Source of the DNA: Bacteroidota bacterium
GTDB lineage: Bacteria > Bacteroidota > Bacteroidia > Flavobacteriales > Schleiferiaceae
Assembly: GCA_005786915.1 (NCBI GenBank)
Contig: SYCM01000086.1
Coordinates: 1-25,057 of the forward strand
Direction of reading: 5' to 3'
Length of the DNA stretch: 25,057 nucleotides
Position numbers and translations under genes: made by a program. The notes beneath the pieces were generated by a model that saw only the letters and a program-made list of their open reading frames with translations, made no database searches and was not told the DNA's origin. Positions 1 to 5,674 of the stretch are shown here, in pieces; the stretch's first letter is position 1, and every line of letters begins with the position of its first letter.

Positions 1-741
1 CGCGTTGTGCAGCACGTGCGCGCCGACGGGCACCCATAGGCGTCCGCTCCGCTCATAGAGCCAGGCCAACAGGAATCCGGCCGTGAGCAAAAACGGAAGG
101 TGCAGCAGGTCAAAATGAAATCCGGCAAAAAGGAGGGCCGACGCCAGAACCGATCCCTGACCCCAACGGGGGCGAAGCATGCGCTGAAGGGCTCCGCGAA
201 AAAAGAGCTCCTCGCCGACCGCCGCCAAGCCGACAAAGACGAGCACGCCGAGGACCGCGTCGATCCAATGGGGCAAGAACAGCACCCGTTCCACGAGCTG
301 GGCCTGCATTTCGACTTGCGCCCGGGCCTCCGCAGCCCAATTTTGGGACTCGAGCAGCAGCATCCACTGGCCCGTCGCCCACTCGAGCAGGGGCAGCAAC
401 GCCGGAAGCAGCGACCACGCCATGGCGGTCTGGGCTACCGACCATTCCGCCCGGGGCAGGGCCGGCGATTCCAAGATTACCTCCACCGATTGTTGGGCCG
501 ACCAGCGCTGGAGCATGGCCATCCCGGGGAGCAAAAAGAGCGCCAGCGAACCCAATCCCTGCTGGGCCAAGAGGGCGCGGGAGGCATTGAGTTCCTCGCG
601 AAGCATGACTTCGCTCATCGGCATTCCCGCGTAGCCCAGCAAGCCCATGACCGCGGAACCGCCCAATCCCGAAGCAAATAGCAGCGAAACCAGCACCGCG
701 GCGCCCAAAAACACGAAGTCTGACTTGATCCACTGGCCCAT
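1..741 (-). CDS. CPBP family intramembrane metalloprotease (C-terminus cut by window edge)
   Basis: The reading frame stays open from the ATG at 741 to the window edge, giving 247 residues without a stop. It is a polytopic membrane protein with the CPBP (Abi/Rce1-like) motifs in order: EE-x3-R at residues 177-182 (GEELFFRG), an FHFD motif with H209, and HVLHN at 242-246. In this family the Glu and His residues form the metal site of an intramembrane protease; the substrate cannot be told from sequence. The start is supported by a TAGTTTTG -7 element only four bases before the ATG, so the mRNA is probably leaderless. It follows the ExbB/ExbD operon on the same strand but is separated from it by a strong terminator, so it is its own unit. 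Only the last part of the protein is missing. Confidence 0.88.
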   Translation of the reverse strand, partial: MGQWIKSDFVFLGAAVLVSLLFASGLGGSAVMGLLGYAGMPMSEVMLREELNASRALLAQQGLGSLALFLLPGMAMLQRWSAQQSVEVILESPALPRAEWSVAQTAMAWSLLPALLPLLEWATGQWMLLLESQNWAAEARAQVEMQAQLVERVLFLPHWIDAVLGVLVFVGLAAVGEELFFRGALQRMLRPRWGQGSVLASALLFAGFHFDLLHLPFLLTAGFLLAWLYERSGRLWVPVGAHVLHNA

Positions 742-745
742 GCGG

Positions 746-753
746 CAAAACTA
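746..753 (-). promoter_or_regulatory. Promoter -7 element of the CPBP protease gene
   Basis: TAGTTTTG on the minus strand matches the Bacteroidota -7 consensus TAnnTTTG exactly. It is followed by CCGC and then the ATG at 741, placing the transcription start at or next to the start codon. I see no clear -33 element. Confidence 0.6.
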
Positions 754-784
754 CAGCCTCAGCTGCCCGGCTCGCCCGCTGGGC

Positions 785-818
785 AAAAAAAAGCCCGGCC
801 CTTTGCGGGGGCCGGGCT
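785..818 (-). terminator. Rho-independent terminator of the exbB-exbD operon
   Basis: A perfect 10-bp stem (792-801 paired with 809-818, AGCCCGGCCC / GGGCCGGGCT) with a 7-base loop is followed on the minus strand by eight T residues (792 down to 785). It lies 20 bases after the stop of the last ExbD gene and before the CPBP promoter. Confidence 0.88.
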
Positions 819-837
819 CACGTCGCCACCGGGTGGC

Positions 838-1320
838 TTAGTAGGATTTGAACAAATCTTCAGCAGATGCCGCGGGGTTCGCAGAGTACGACAACTTCAG
901 CGCTTGCGCCTTGCGGAGCTCCTGCTTAATGTCGCTAATCAAACCCATCTTGGCGTCTACGTCAGCCTTGATCGAAACGGTGAATTTGGCGCGCTCGGCC
1001 TCGTTGATTGACTCGCGCTGGAGGACTACCCACTGCTGCACGTCGCCCACGCTCGCGAGTTGGTCTGCCAACTGGATGCGGGGTTCGGTACCCAACGCAG
1101 CGCTCTTGGGAGCACCCACGTAGATGTAGGTCGTCAAGTCTTTGCGCTCAAGCTTTTGAATCTCGGTTGCCAAAGGTTTCTTGAGCTTCACCAGCAGCGT
1201 TACCTCGCGCATGGTCGTCGTTACCATGAAGAAGAACAGCAGCATGAATACGATGTCGGGCAGGGACGCCGTCGATAACGGGGGTACCTCAGCTTTTTTC
1301 TTTTTCTTAATCGTTGCCAT
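838..1320 (-). CDS. exbD: ExbD/TolR family biopolymer transport protein (second ExbD)
   Basis: 160 residues. A lysine-rich cytoplasmic N-terminus (KKKKK at 5-9) precedes one membrane helix (about 21-38, SLPDIVFMLLFFFMVTTTM) carrying the Asp (D22) that in ExbD/TolR takes part in proton flow; the rest is a periplasmic domain. It should pair with the ExbB homologue upstream to turn the proton gradient into force for TonB-dependent outer-membrane transport. The start codon overlaps the stop of the first ExbD by one base, so translation is probably coupled. It is the last gene of the operon, followed by a terminator. Two different ExbD paralogues in tandem are usual in Bacteroidota and may form a mixed dimer (inference). 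A TolR-like role is possible. Confidence 0.9.
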   Translation of the reverse strand: MATIKKKKKAEVPPLSTASLPDIVFMLLFFFMVTTTMREVTLLVKLKKPLATEIQKLERKDLTTYIYVGAPKSAALGTEPRIQLADQLASVGDVQQWVVLQRESINEAERAKFTVSIKADVDAKMGLISDIKQELRKAQALKLSYSANPAASAEDLFKSY

Positions 1321-1889
1321 TATCCACCAATTTTAACGGGTTCGGCTTCTGAAATGAACTGCGGGTAAATTTCATTAACCGCCTCTTTATCGGACTCGCT
1401 CAAATCGTCGTAGGAACGACCAAACTTGCGCTGGGACACATCTTCGCGAAGCTCAGCGTAGGCGCCGAGGAGTTCGTTTCGAACGGCCACAAACGTTTTG
1501 TAGCTGGTACCGCGGTCGTTTTGGAGCGAAATAACCGCCTTGCGGGGATTATCTGAAGAGTTGGGGTCGCGCAACCCGCGGCAGCCCTCGCACGTGCCGT
1601 CGCCGTTGTTGTCGATGAACTCTTTAGCCAAACGGCGCACGTCTTCCAGACTTGCGTACTCGTCTTCCACCAGGAGCTGATCCTGAGCATTGACCAAGAC
1701 CACAAAGATGTTCTTCTCCTTGATGTCCTGCTCTTCGCCCGTGTCTTCAGTCCACGGCGGCAATTTCACTAACAGGCCCTTGTCCACGTCCATGGTGGTC
1801 GTCACCAGGAAGAAGATCAGCAGCAGGAAGGCGATGTCCGCCATCGACCCTGCGTTGATTTCAGGAACTGCACGTTTACGTGATGCCAT
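1320..1889 (-). CDS. exbD: ExbD/TolR family biopolymer transport protein (first ExbD)
   Basis: 189 residues. It has a short basic N-terminus, one membrane helix (about 16-33, SMADIAFLLLIFFLVTTTM) with the conserved Asp (D18), and a periplasmic domain. An insert around residues 92-110 reads like an EF-hand-type loop followed by a CxxC pair (D93, N95, D97, G98, C100, C103). It would work with ExbB in the proton-driven TonB energising complex. It starts 3 bases after the four-TM protein and overlaps the next ExbD gene by one base, so all four genes should be one mRNA. The family assignment is firm; the role of the Cys insert is unknown. Confidence 0.9.
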   Translation of the reverse strand: MASRKRAVPEINAGSMADIAFLLLIFFLVTTTMDVDKGLLVKLPPWTEDTGEEQDIKEKNIFVVLVNAQDQLLVEDEYASLEDVRRLAKEFIDNNGDGTCEGCRGLRDPNSSDNPRKAVISLQNDRGTSYKTFVAVRNELLGAYAELREDVSQRKFGRSYDDLSESDKEAVNEIYPQFISEAEPVKIGG

Positions 1890-1892
1890 AAC

Positions 1893-2318
1893 TTATTTAC
1901 CCAAACGATGAAGTGAGGAGTAAAGAACGGTACCTGCGGCAATCAGGGTGATGATGTACGTCGCATTCAAGCCCGTGGATACCCAACGAGAGCCCGATTC
2001 AGAAATTTCGATCTTGAAGGACTCGTAGTCCGCTCCCGAAGAAATTAAGTAGCTCAGCAAAACGATGGCAAGGAGCGAACCGACACCAATCGCTGCGCCA
2101 CGTAGCGAAGCGGGGTTGATCAGCAGTCCGCGAACGGAACTGAGGACGGCCACGGCAATCGCGACGAAGAACATCGCGATGGTAATCCAAATGGACGCGC
2201 CCACATTGGCATCAAGGCTTTCATCGCCAGCCAGCAAGACGAGCAGGGAGAAAATCAAGCCTACTGCACTAAGGCCGTAGGCTAGGATGCTTCCTAGGTT
2301 AGATAAATTGAAGCGCAT
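1893..2318 (-). CDS. Four-helix membrane protein of the ExbB/ExbD operon
   Basis: 141 residues with four predicted membrane segments (about 10-30, 42-62, 74-92 and 113-134) and a short polar stretch near 96-112. I know no assigned function; similar uncharacterised proteins often sit between ExbB and ExbD genes in Bacteroidota. The gene begins 6 bases after exbB and ends 3 bases before the first exbD, so it is co-transcribed and probably made in similar amounts. An accessory subunit or assembly factor of the ExbB/ExbD complex is the simplest inference, based on position only. Confidence 0.78.
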   Translation of the reverse strand: MRFNLSNLGSILAYGLSAVGLIFSLLVLLAGDESLDANVGASIWITIAMFFVAIAVAVLSSVRGLLINPASLRGAAIGVGSLLAIVLLSYLISSGADYESFKIEISESGSRWVSTGLNATYIITLIAAGTVLYSSLHRLGK

Positions 2319-2324
2319 TGCGAC

Positions 2325-3137
2325 TTATTTTTTCAGGTGAGCAGCTATGATGTCCAAGAACGTAATCGAGGCATCTTCCATTTTGTTGACCAAGTTGTCA
2401 ATCATGGCAATGATCAAGTTGTAGAAGATCTGCAGGATCATGGCCGCAATAAGACCGAATACCGTGGTCAAAAGTGCTACTTTAATACCGCCTGCTACGA
2501 GGGTCGGACTGATGTCGCCTGCCGCCTCAATGGCGTCGAAGGCCTGGATCATACCTACTACCGTACCCAAGAAGCCGAGCATCGGGGCAAGGGCAATGAA
2601 GAGCGACAGCCATGAAACGCCACGCTCGAGTTTGCCGGTTTCCACTGAACCCAGGCTTACAACCGCTTTGTCCACGATTTCGATGCCCTCTTCCATTTTG
2701 TCGAGACCTTGGTAGAAGATCGAAGCCACGGGGCCGCGCACGTTGCGGCAGTACTCCATAGCAGCTGATTTGCCGCCACTCTTCAGCGCATCTTCAATGC
2801 CTTTTAGGAGCTTGTCGTTGTTTTGGTTCGAAAGCGTCAAATACAACACGCGCTCAATAGCAATCGCAAGACCAAAGATCATGGTCAAAAGAACCGGAGC
2901 CATCCACAAGGGGTCACCCTCAATAAACTTCTCTTTCAGCATTTGGGTGAAGCCCGCCTCTTCTTCAACCGCGGGAGCGGCTTCTTCAGTGGCAGCGGCA
3001 GCCGTGTCAGAGGCAGCGGCGTTGGTGTCGGTTGACGCTACTTGTTCCGTGGCGGCAGCTTCGGTAGCTTCTTGAGCCAGAACAGGCTGGGTGAACAGAA
3101 TCCCTGCAGCGAAGAACAGGGCGAGAACCTTTTTCAT
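2325..3137 (-). CDS. exbB: MotA/TolQ/ExbB proton channel family protein
   Basis: 270 residues. It starts with a signal-peptide-like segment (1-21, ending VLAQ), followed by an Ala/Glu/Thr-rich acidic linker (about 22-62) that should be periplasmic, then the TolQ/ExbB core with membrane helices near 78-98, 175-198 and 216-244. The core motif LGFLGTVVGMIQAF (188-200) and the following helix are typical of the family. It forms the channel of the TonB-energising motor together with the ExbD proteins encoded after it. An exact TACTTTTG -7 element lies about 50 bases before the ATG. The long N-terminal extension is absent from E. coli ExbB but common in Bacteroidota. No TonB gene is in the window, so the partner must be encoded elsewhere. 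Confidence 0.92.
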   Translation of the reverse strand: MKKVLALFFAAGILFTQPVLAQEATEAAATEQVASTDTNAAASDTAAAATEEAAPAVEEEAGFTQMLKEKFIEGDPLWMAPVLLTMIFGLAIAIERVLYLTLSNQNNDKLLKGIEDALKSGGKSAAMEYCRNVRGPVASIFYQGLDKMEEGIEIVDKAVVSLGSVETGKLERGVSWLSLFIALAPMLGFLGTVVGMIQAFDAIEAAGDISPTLVAGGIKVALLTTVFGLIAAMILQIFYNLIIAMIDNLVNKMEDASITFLDIIAAHLKK

Positions 3138-3186
3138 GGGGTTTTGCGAGGTTGGTTAAACGTTAAAAAAAAATGTCTTTGAGGGG

Positions 3187-3194
3187 CAAAAGTA
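3187..3194 (-). promoter_or_regulatory. Promoter -7 element of the exbB-exbD operon
   Basis: TACTTTTG on the minus strand is an exact TAnnTTTG match. Transcription should begin near 3181-3183, giving a leader of about 45 bases that contains a run of T residues on the minus strand (3167-3175). The 114-base gap between exbB and the LOG gene holds nothing else I can support. Confidence 0.65.
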
Positions 3195-3251
3195 GCGACT
3201 TAAGGTCAATGCAGAAATTATCGGAGCATTAATTTCTTGCCCACTACCCAA

Positions 3252-3854
3252 TTAGGCCTTTACCGCGGCCCGATGAAGGACGTCGGGCGACAGGTCGGGC
3301 GTCGCCAAAATGGCCGCCACGGCGTCGCGCGGATGGTCCACCACCGTCCATAGGTCCAAGTGCTCCGGATTCATGAATTCCTCGTCCACCATGCGCTGCA
3401 AAAAGCGAAGCAGGTCGTCGTAAAACCCGTTTTGGTTCACGATGACCACGGGCTTCAGGTACTGACCCAAGCGCTTAAGGGTGATCGCTTCGGCGAGCTC
3501 TTCGAGGGTTCCGCAGCCGCCAGGCAGCGCTATTAAGCCTTCGGTATTCGCCAGTAGACCCGCCTTGCGCTGGGCCATGGTCGCCACAAAGGTGAAATCC
3601 TCAACGAGGGGATGGTTCATTTCAATGTCCTTGAGGAATTCGGGCATAACGCCCACCGCTCGGCCTCCGCGTTGGATGACTTCCGTGGCCACATGGCCCA
3701 TGAGGCCCGTTTTGCCTCCGCCAAAAACCAGGACGGCTCCGGCATCGACGAGGTGCTGAGCAAGCTCCGAGGCCCCCGAAAGGTAGTCCGCAGCCACCCG
3801 TGCCGAACCCGCGCAGTAGACCGTGACGCGCGCACCGCGCAGCTCTCGACTCAT
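3252..3854 (-). CDS. LOG family protein (TIGR00730; probable nucleotide 5'-monophosphate phosphoribohydrolase)
   Basis: 200 residues with a Rossmann-like fold and the LOG signature: FGGGKTGLMG (44-53), MAQRK (93-97) and PGGCGTLEE (111-119). Characterised members split N6-modified adenosine monophosphates, or AMP/purine nucleotides, into base and ribose 5-phosphate. A role in nucleotide turnover is more likely here than cytokinin signalling. The protein is presumably cytosolic, as there is no signal peptide. Its ATG overlaps the stop of the Lacal_2735 gene by one base, suggesting coupled translation and no promoter of its own. Substrate preference cannot be read from the sequence. Confidence 0.9.
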   Translation of the reverse strand: MSRELRGARVTVYCAGSARVAADYLSGASELAQHLVDAGAVLVFGGGKTGLMGHVATEVIQRGGRAVGVMPEFLKDIEMNHPLVEDFTFVATMAQRKAGLLANTEGLIALPGGCGTLEELAEAITLKRLGQYLKPVVIVNQNGFYDDLLRFLQRMVDEEFMNPEHLDLWTVVDHPRDAVAAILATPDLSPDVLHRAAVKA

Positions 3855-4030
3855 TAACCTTGCGCGTTTCGGAGTTCGTCGATGCGCGGCACCAGGGCCT
3901 CGGCCTCGGCGCGCTTCAGGTCAGAGGCCTTGCGGTCGGTCGTCGACAGCTTAAACGAAGCCTCCAGCAGCGATTGGTACTGCTCGGTGAGGCGCTCGAG
4001 CTCAGATTTTTTGCGGAACAAGGAAAACAT
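3854..4030 (-). CDS. Lacal_2735 family small protein
   Basis: 58 residues starting MFSLFRKKSELERLTEQYQ. The hydrophobic start, the KKSELE segment and the charged helical body with a DRKASDLKRAEAEAL stretch resemble the Bacteroidota Lacal_2735 family, which has no known function. A longer frame begins seven codons upstream at 4051, but a TACCTTTG promoter element lies inside that extension and ends five bases before the ATG at 4030, so 4030 is the supported start and the mRNA is probably leaderless. The stop overlaps the start of the LOG gene, so the two are co-expressed. The protein is probably a helical, coiled-coil-like cytosolic protein. Confidence 0.75.
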   Translation of the reverse strand: MFSLFRKKSELERLTEQYQSLLEASFKLSTTDRKASDLKRAEAEALVPRIDELRNAQG

Positions 4031-4035
4031 AGGCC

Positions 4036-4043
4036 CAAAGGTA
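4036..4043 (-). promoter_or_regulatory. Promoter -7 element of the Lacal_2735-LOG pair
   Basis: TACCTTTG on the minus strand is an exact TAnnTTTG match, followed by GGCCT and the ATG at 4030. It lies 23 bases beyond the stop of the DUF4199 gene and decides the choice of start codon. Confidence 0.6.
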
Positions 4044-4066
4044 GCGACCACCTCGGGACCTGCGGT

Positions 4067-4537
4067 TTAGCGCCAGCGGGTTTTCACGAACAGTCCGGCC
4101 ACCGCATTGGTCAGCAGTCCAGCCACCGGAGAAAAAACCGCGCTTTCCCAGGCGTAGGTGGACAGCGAGAAGTAGGTCTCCGCCCCTTCGCGAGTCATGT
4201 AGCCTTCCAAAACGGCCAAGCGCTGAAAGTCCACAAAAAAGTTGGGGTTGATGTAGGTGAAAAACAGGTAGTGAACCCCAATGGAAAGGATGCCGACCAC
4301 CACTCCGATGAGGGCGCCCTGGCCCAGGGCCTGAGTGTAGCTGAGTTCTCCACCTAATTCATCGCGGCGCGCAAACAGGCCCCACACCATAATAGCGGTG
4401 GCCGGGATCATGATAAGGTTGGTGTAGAGGTAGTGCTGCCGAATGTACGTGGTGTGCAATCCAACGAGGTACTCGCCGATGATCCAAATGAATTCCATCA
4501 GCACAAAAATGATTCCGAAGCGCAGGGCCGTTAGCAT
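4067..4537 (-). CDS. DUF4199 family membrane protein
   Basis: 156 residues with four predicted membrane segments (about 5-23, 36-56, 72-97 and 132-150). The pattern SYTQALGQGALIGVVVGIL followed by YLFFTYINPNF matches what I know of Bacteroidota DUF4199 proteins, whose function is unknown. No signal peptide is seen. I find no convincing TAnnTTTG element in the 126 bases between it and the divergent GyrI-like gene. It ends 23 bases before the promoter element of the Lacal_2735 gene, so read-through is possible. Confidence 0.72.
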   Translation of the reverse strand: MLTALRFGIIFVLMEFIWIIGEYLVGLHTTYIRQHYLYTNLIMIPATAIMVWGLFARRDELGGELSYTQALGQGALIGVVVGILSIGVHYLFFTYINPNFFVDFQRLAVLEGYMTREGAETYFSLSTYAWESAVFSPVAGLLTNAVAGLFVKTRWR

Positions 4538-4651
4538 GGATGTAAGTGTCTAGGTACGGTATGAAGATGCACCAACATAGGCTCTAGTTGCACGCCCACC
4601 CGCGGACTTAAAACGACGGTTGAGCCCGCATCGTATGTGGCTGCGTAAGCG

Positions 4652-4659
4652 TACTTTTG
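4652..4659 (+). promoter_or_regulatory. Promoter -7 element of the GyrI-like gene
   Basis: TACTTTTG is an exact TAnnTTTG match, followed by CATT and the ATG at 4664. The transcription start should coincide with the start codon (leaderless). Confidence 0.62.
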
Positions 4660-4663
4660 CATT

Positions 4664-5224
4664 ATGGTTCGCAAACTTCTGTGGGTTTTAGGTGGCGTGG
4701 TGCTTTTGGGCGTCGGCGCAGCCGCGTGGTTAGGTGCGTTTCGCAGTATGGTAATCAACGATTCCGTGCAGGGCGGCTACATTGTTGCGGGGTACGACCA
4801 CATGGGTCCGTTTGAGGAAATCGGTCCCGTCTTCGAGCGCGCCCACGCGACGACTGATTCGCTGGGCATCGCGGCCGAAGAGTACGTTGGCGTGTACTAC
4901 TCCAACCCCGACGAGGTGGCCGAAGACTCGCTGCAGAGTTTTGCCGGCGTAGTAGTGGGACGCAGCGAAGAAGATTTGGGTACATTGGACTACGCCGACC
5001 TTCGCTTGGAGCGGATTCCCGAGGGACGCGCGCTTTGGATCGAGGCCCCCAAGCCCAACGACCTCGCCATGATTGTGGCCATTATTCGAGCCTACCCTAA
5101 GTTGGGCGAAGCCGCCAAGAAGGCAGGCCTTGAACCCGGATGGGTTTACGAGGTACACACCGACAGCACGGTGCGATTTGTATTCCAAGAGTACCCGGTG
5201 GCCCAAGAAGCCATTGATTTGTAA
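4664..5224 (+). CDS. Membrane-anchored GyrI-like small-molecule-binding domain protein
   Basis: 186 residues. A single N-terminal hydrophobic helix (about 4-24) anchors a soluble domain that resembles the GyrI-like / AraC effector-binding fold. Characteristic stretches are GYDHMGPFEEIGPVFERAH (43-61), EYVGVYYSNPDEVAEDSL (73-90) and a C-terminal EVHTDSTVRFVFQEYPV segment (163-179). The same architecture, one helix plus a GyrI-like domain with a YYxNPDEVxED stretch, is found in the eukaryotic TEX264 family and its bacterial relatives. The ligand is unknown. It is preceded by an exact promoter element four bases before the ATG, so the mRNA is probably leaderless. A six-T run directly follows the stop, before the next gene's promoter. 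Confidence 0.75.
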   Translation: MVRKLLWVLGGVVLLGVGAAAWLGAFRSMVINDSVQGGYIVAGYDHMGPFEEIGPVFERAHATTDSLGIAAEEYVGVYYSNPDEVAEDSLQSFAGVVVGRSEEDLGTLDYADLRLERIPEGRALWIEAPKPNDLAMIVAIIRAYPKLGEAAKKAGLEPGWVYEVHTDSTVRFVFQEYPVAQEAIDL

Positions 5225-5231
5225 TTTTTTG

Positions 5232-5239
5232 TAGGTTTG
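5232..5239 (+). promoter_or_regulatory. Promoter -7 element of the sorting-domain-only gene
   Basis: TAGGTTTG is an exact TAnnTTTG match, followed by six bases and the ATG at 5246. It supports that ATG over the in-frame TTG codons at 5237 and 5240. Confidence 0.55.
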
Positions 5240-5245
5240 TTGGGT

Positions 5246-5572
5246 ATGAACCGTTTTGCATCGCTCGCCTTAGTGCTCCTGCTCGCTTTGGGCAGTGCCT
5301 CATTCAGCATGGGGGGCGGATCCAATTTGGTGGTGTACCCGAACCCGGTTCAAGGAACACTGCGTGGGCAGTTGGAGCTTTCGGGCAGTCAGCCCGTTTC
5401 GCTTAGTCTTTATGACATGCTCGGCCGTCGGGTTGAGGCCAAAAATTTGCCGTCAAGCCAGCGCCAATTTACGTGGGAGGTAGGTCACTTGCCCGCCGGC
5501 ATGTACTGGCTCAAGGCGGAGCAGGGCGACGCCGTAGTCGCCCAAGTGCGGGTGGTGCTCGCCAAGTCTTAA
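5246..5572 (+). CDS. Secreted protein consisting almost only of a T9SS type A sorting domain
   Basis: 108 residues. A signal peptide (about 1-20) is followed within ten residues by a full type A sorting domain: VVYPNP, then VSLSLYDMLGRRV, LPAGMYWLKAEQGD and a final VRVVLAKS strand. In the T9SS this domain directs a cargo across the outer membrane and is usually removed. Here there is virtually no cargo in front of it, so the domain itself seems to be the product. The in-frame TTG codons upstream overlap or follow the -7 element and are unlikely starts. A terminator follows the gene, so it is a single-gene unit. It could be a minimal cargo, a surface-attachment module or a decaying remnant. 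Confidence 0.8.
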   Translation: MNRFASLALVLLLALGSASFSMGGGSNLVVYPNPVQGTLRGQLELSGSQPVSLSLYDMLGRRVEAKNLPSSQRQFTWEVGHLPAGMYWLKAEQGDAVVAQVRVVLAKS

Positions 5573-5591
5573 ATTCTGATTTATAGTGGGT

Positions 5592-5612
5592 AAGACGGAC
5601 ATCCGTCTTTTT
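5592..5612 (+). terminator. Rho-independent terminator
   Basis: The stem AAGACGG (5592-5598) / CCGTCTT (5603-5609) with the 4-base loop ACAT runs into five T residues (5608-5612). It lies 20 bases after the sorting-domain-only gene and separates it from the T9SS cargo downstream. Confidence 0.75.
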
Positions 5613-5674
5613 GCGTTTAGCTACGGCTAGCGGGGTTTTGCATTCGCAGCTTGCCGGTCTAATCCGCAAGACCC

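Noticed and set aside
110..748. Minus-strand frame of 212 codons over the CPBP gene
   Set aside because: Gly/Ala/Arg-rich shadow frame; the frame starting at 741 carries the EExxxR, FHFD and HxxxHN motifs.
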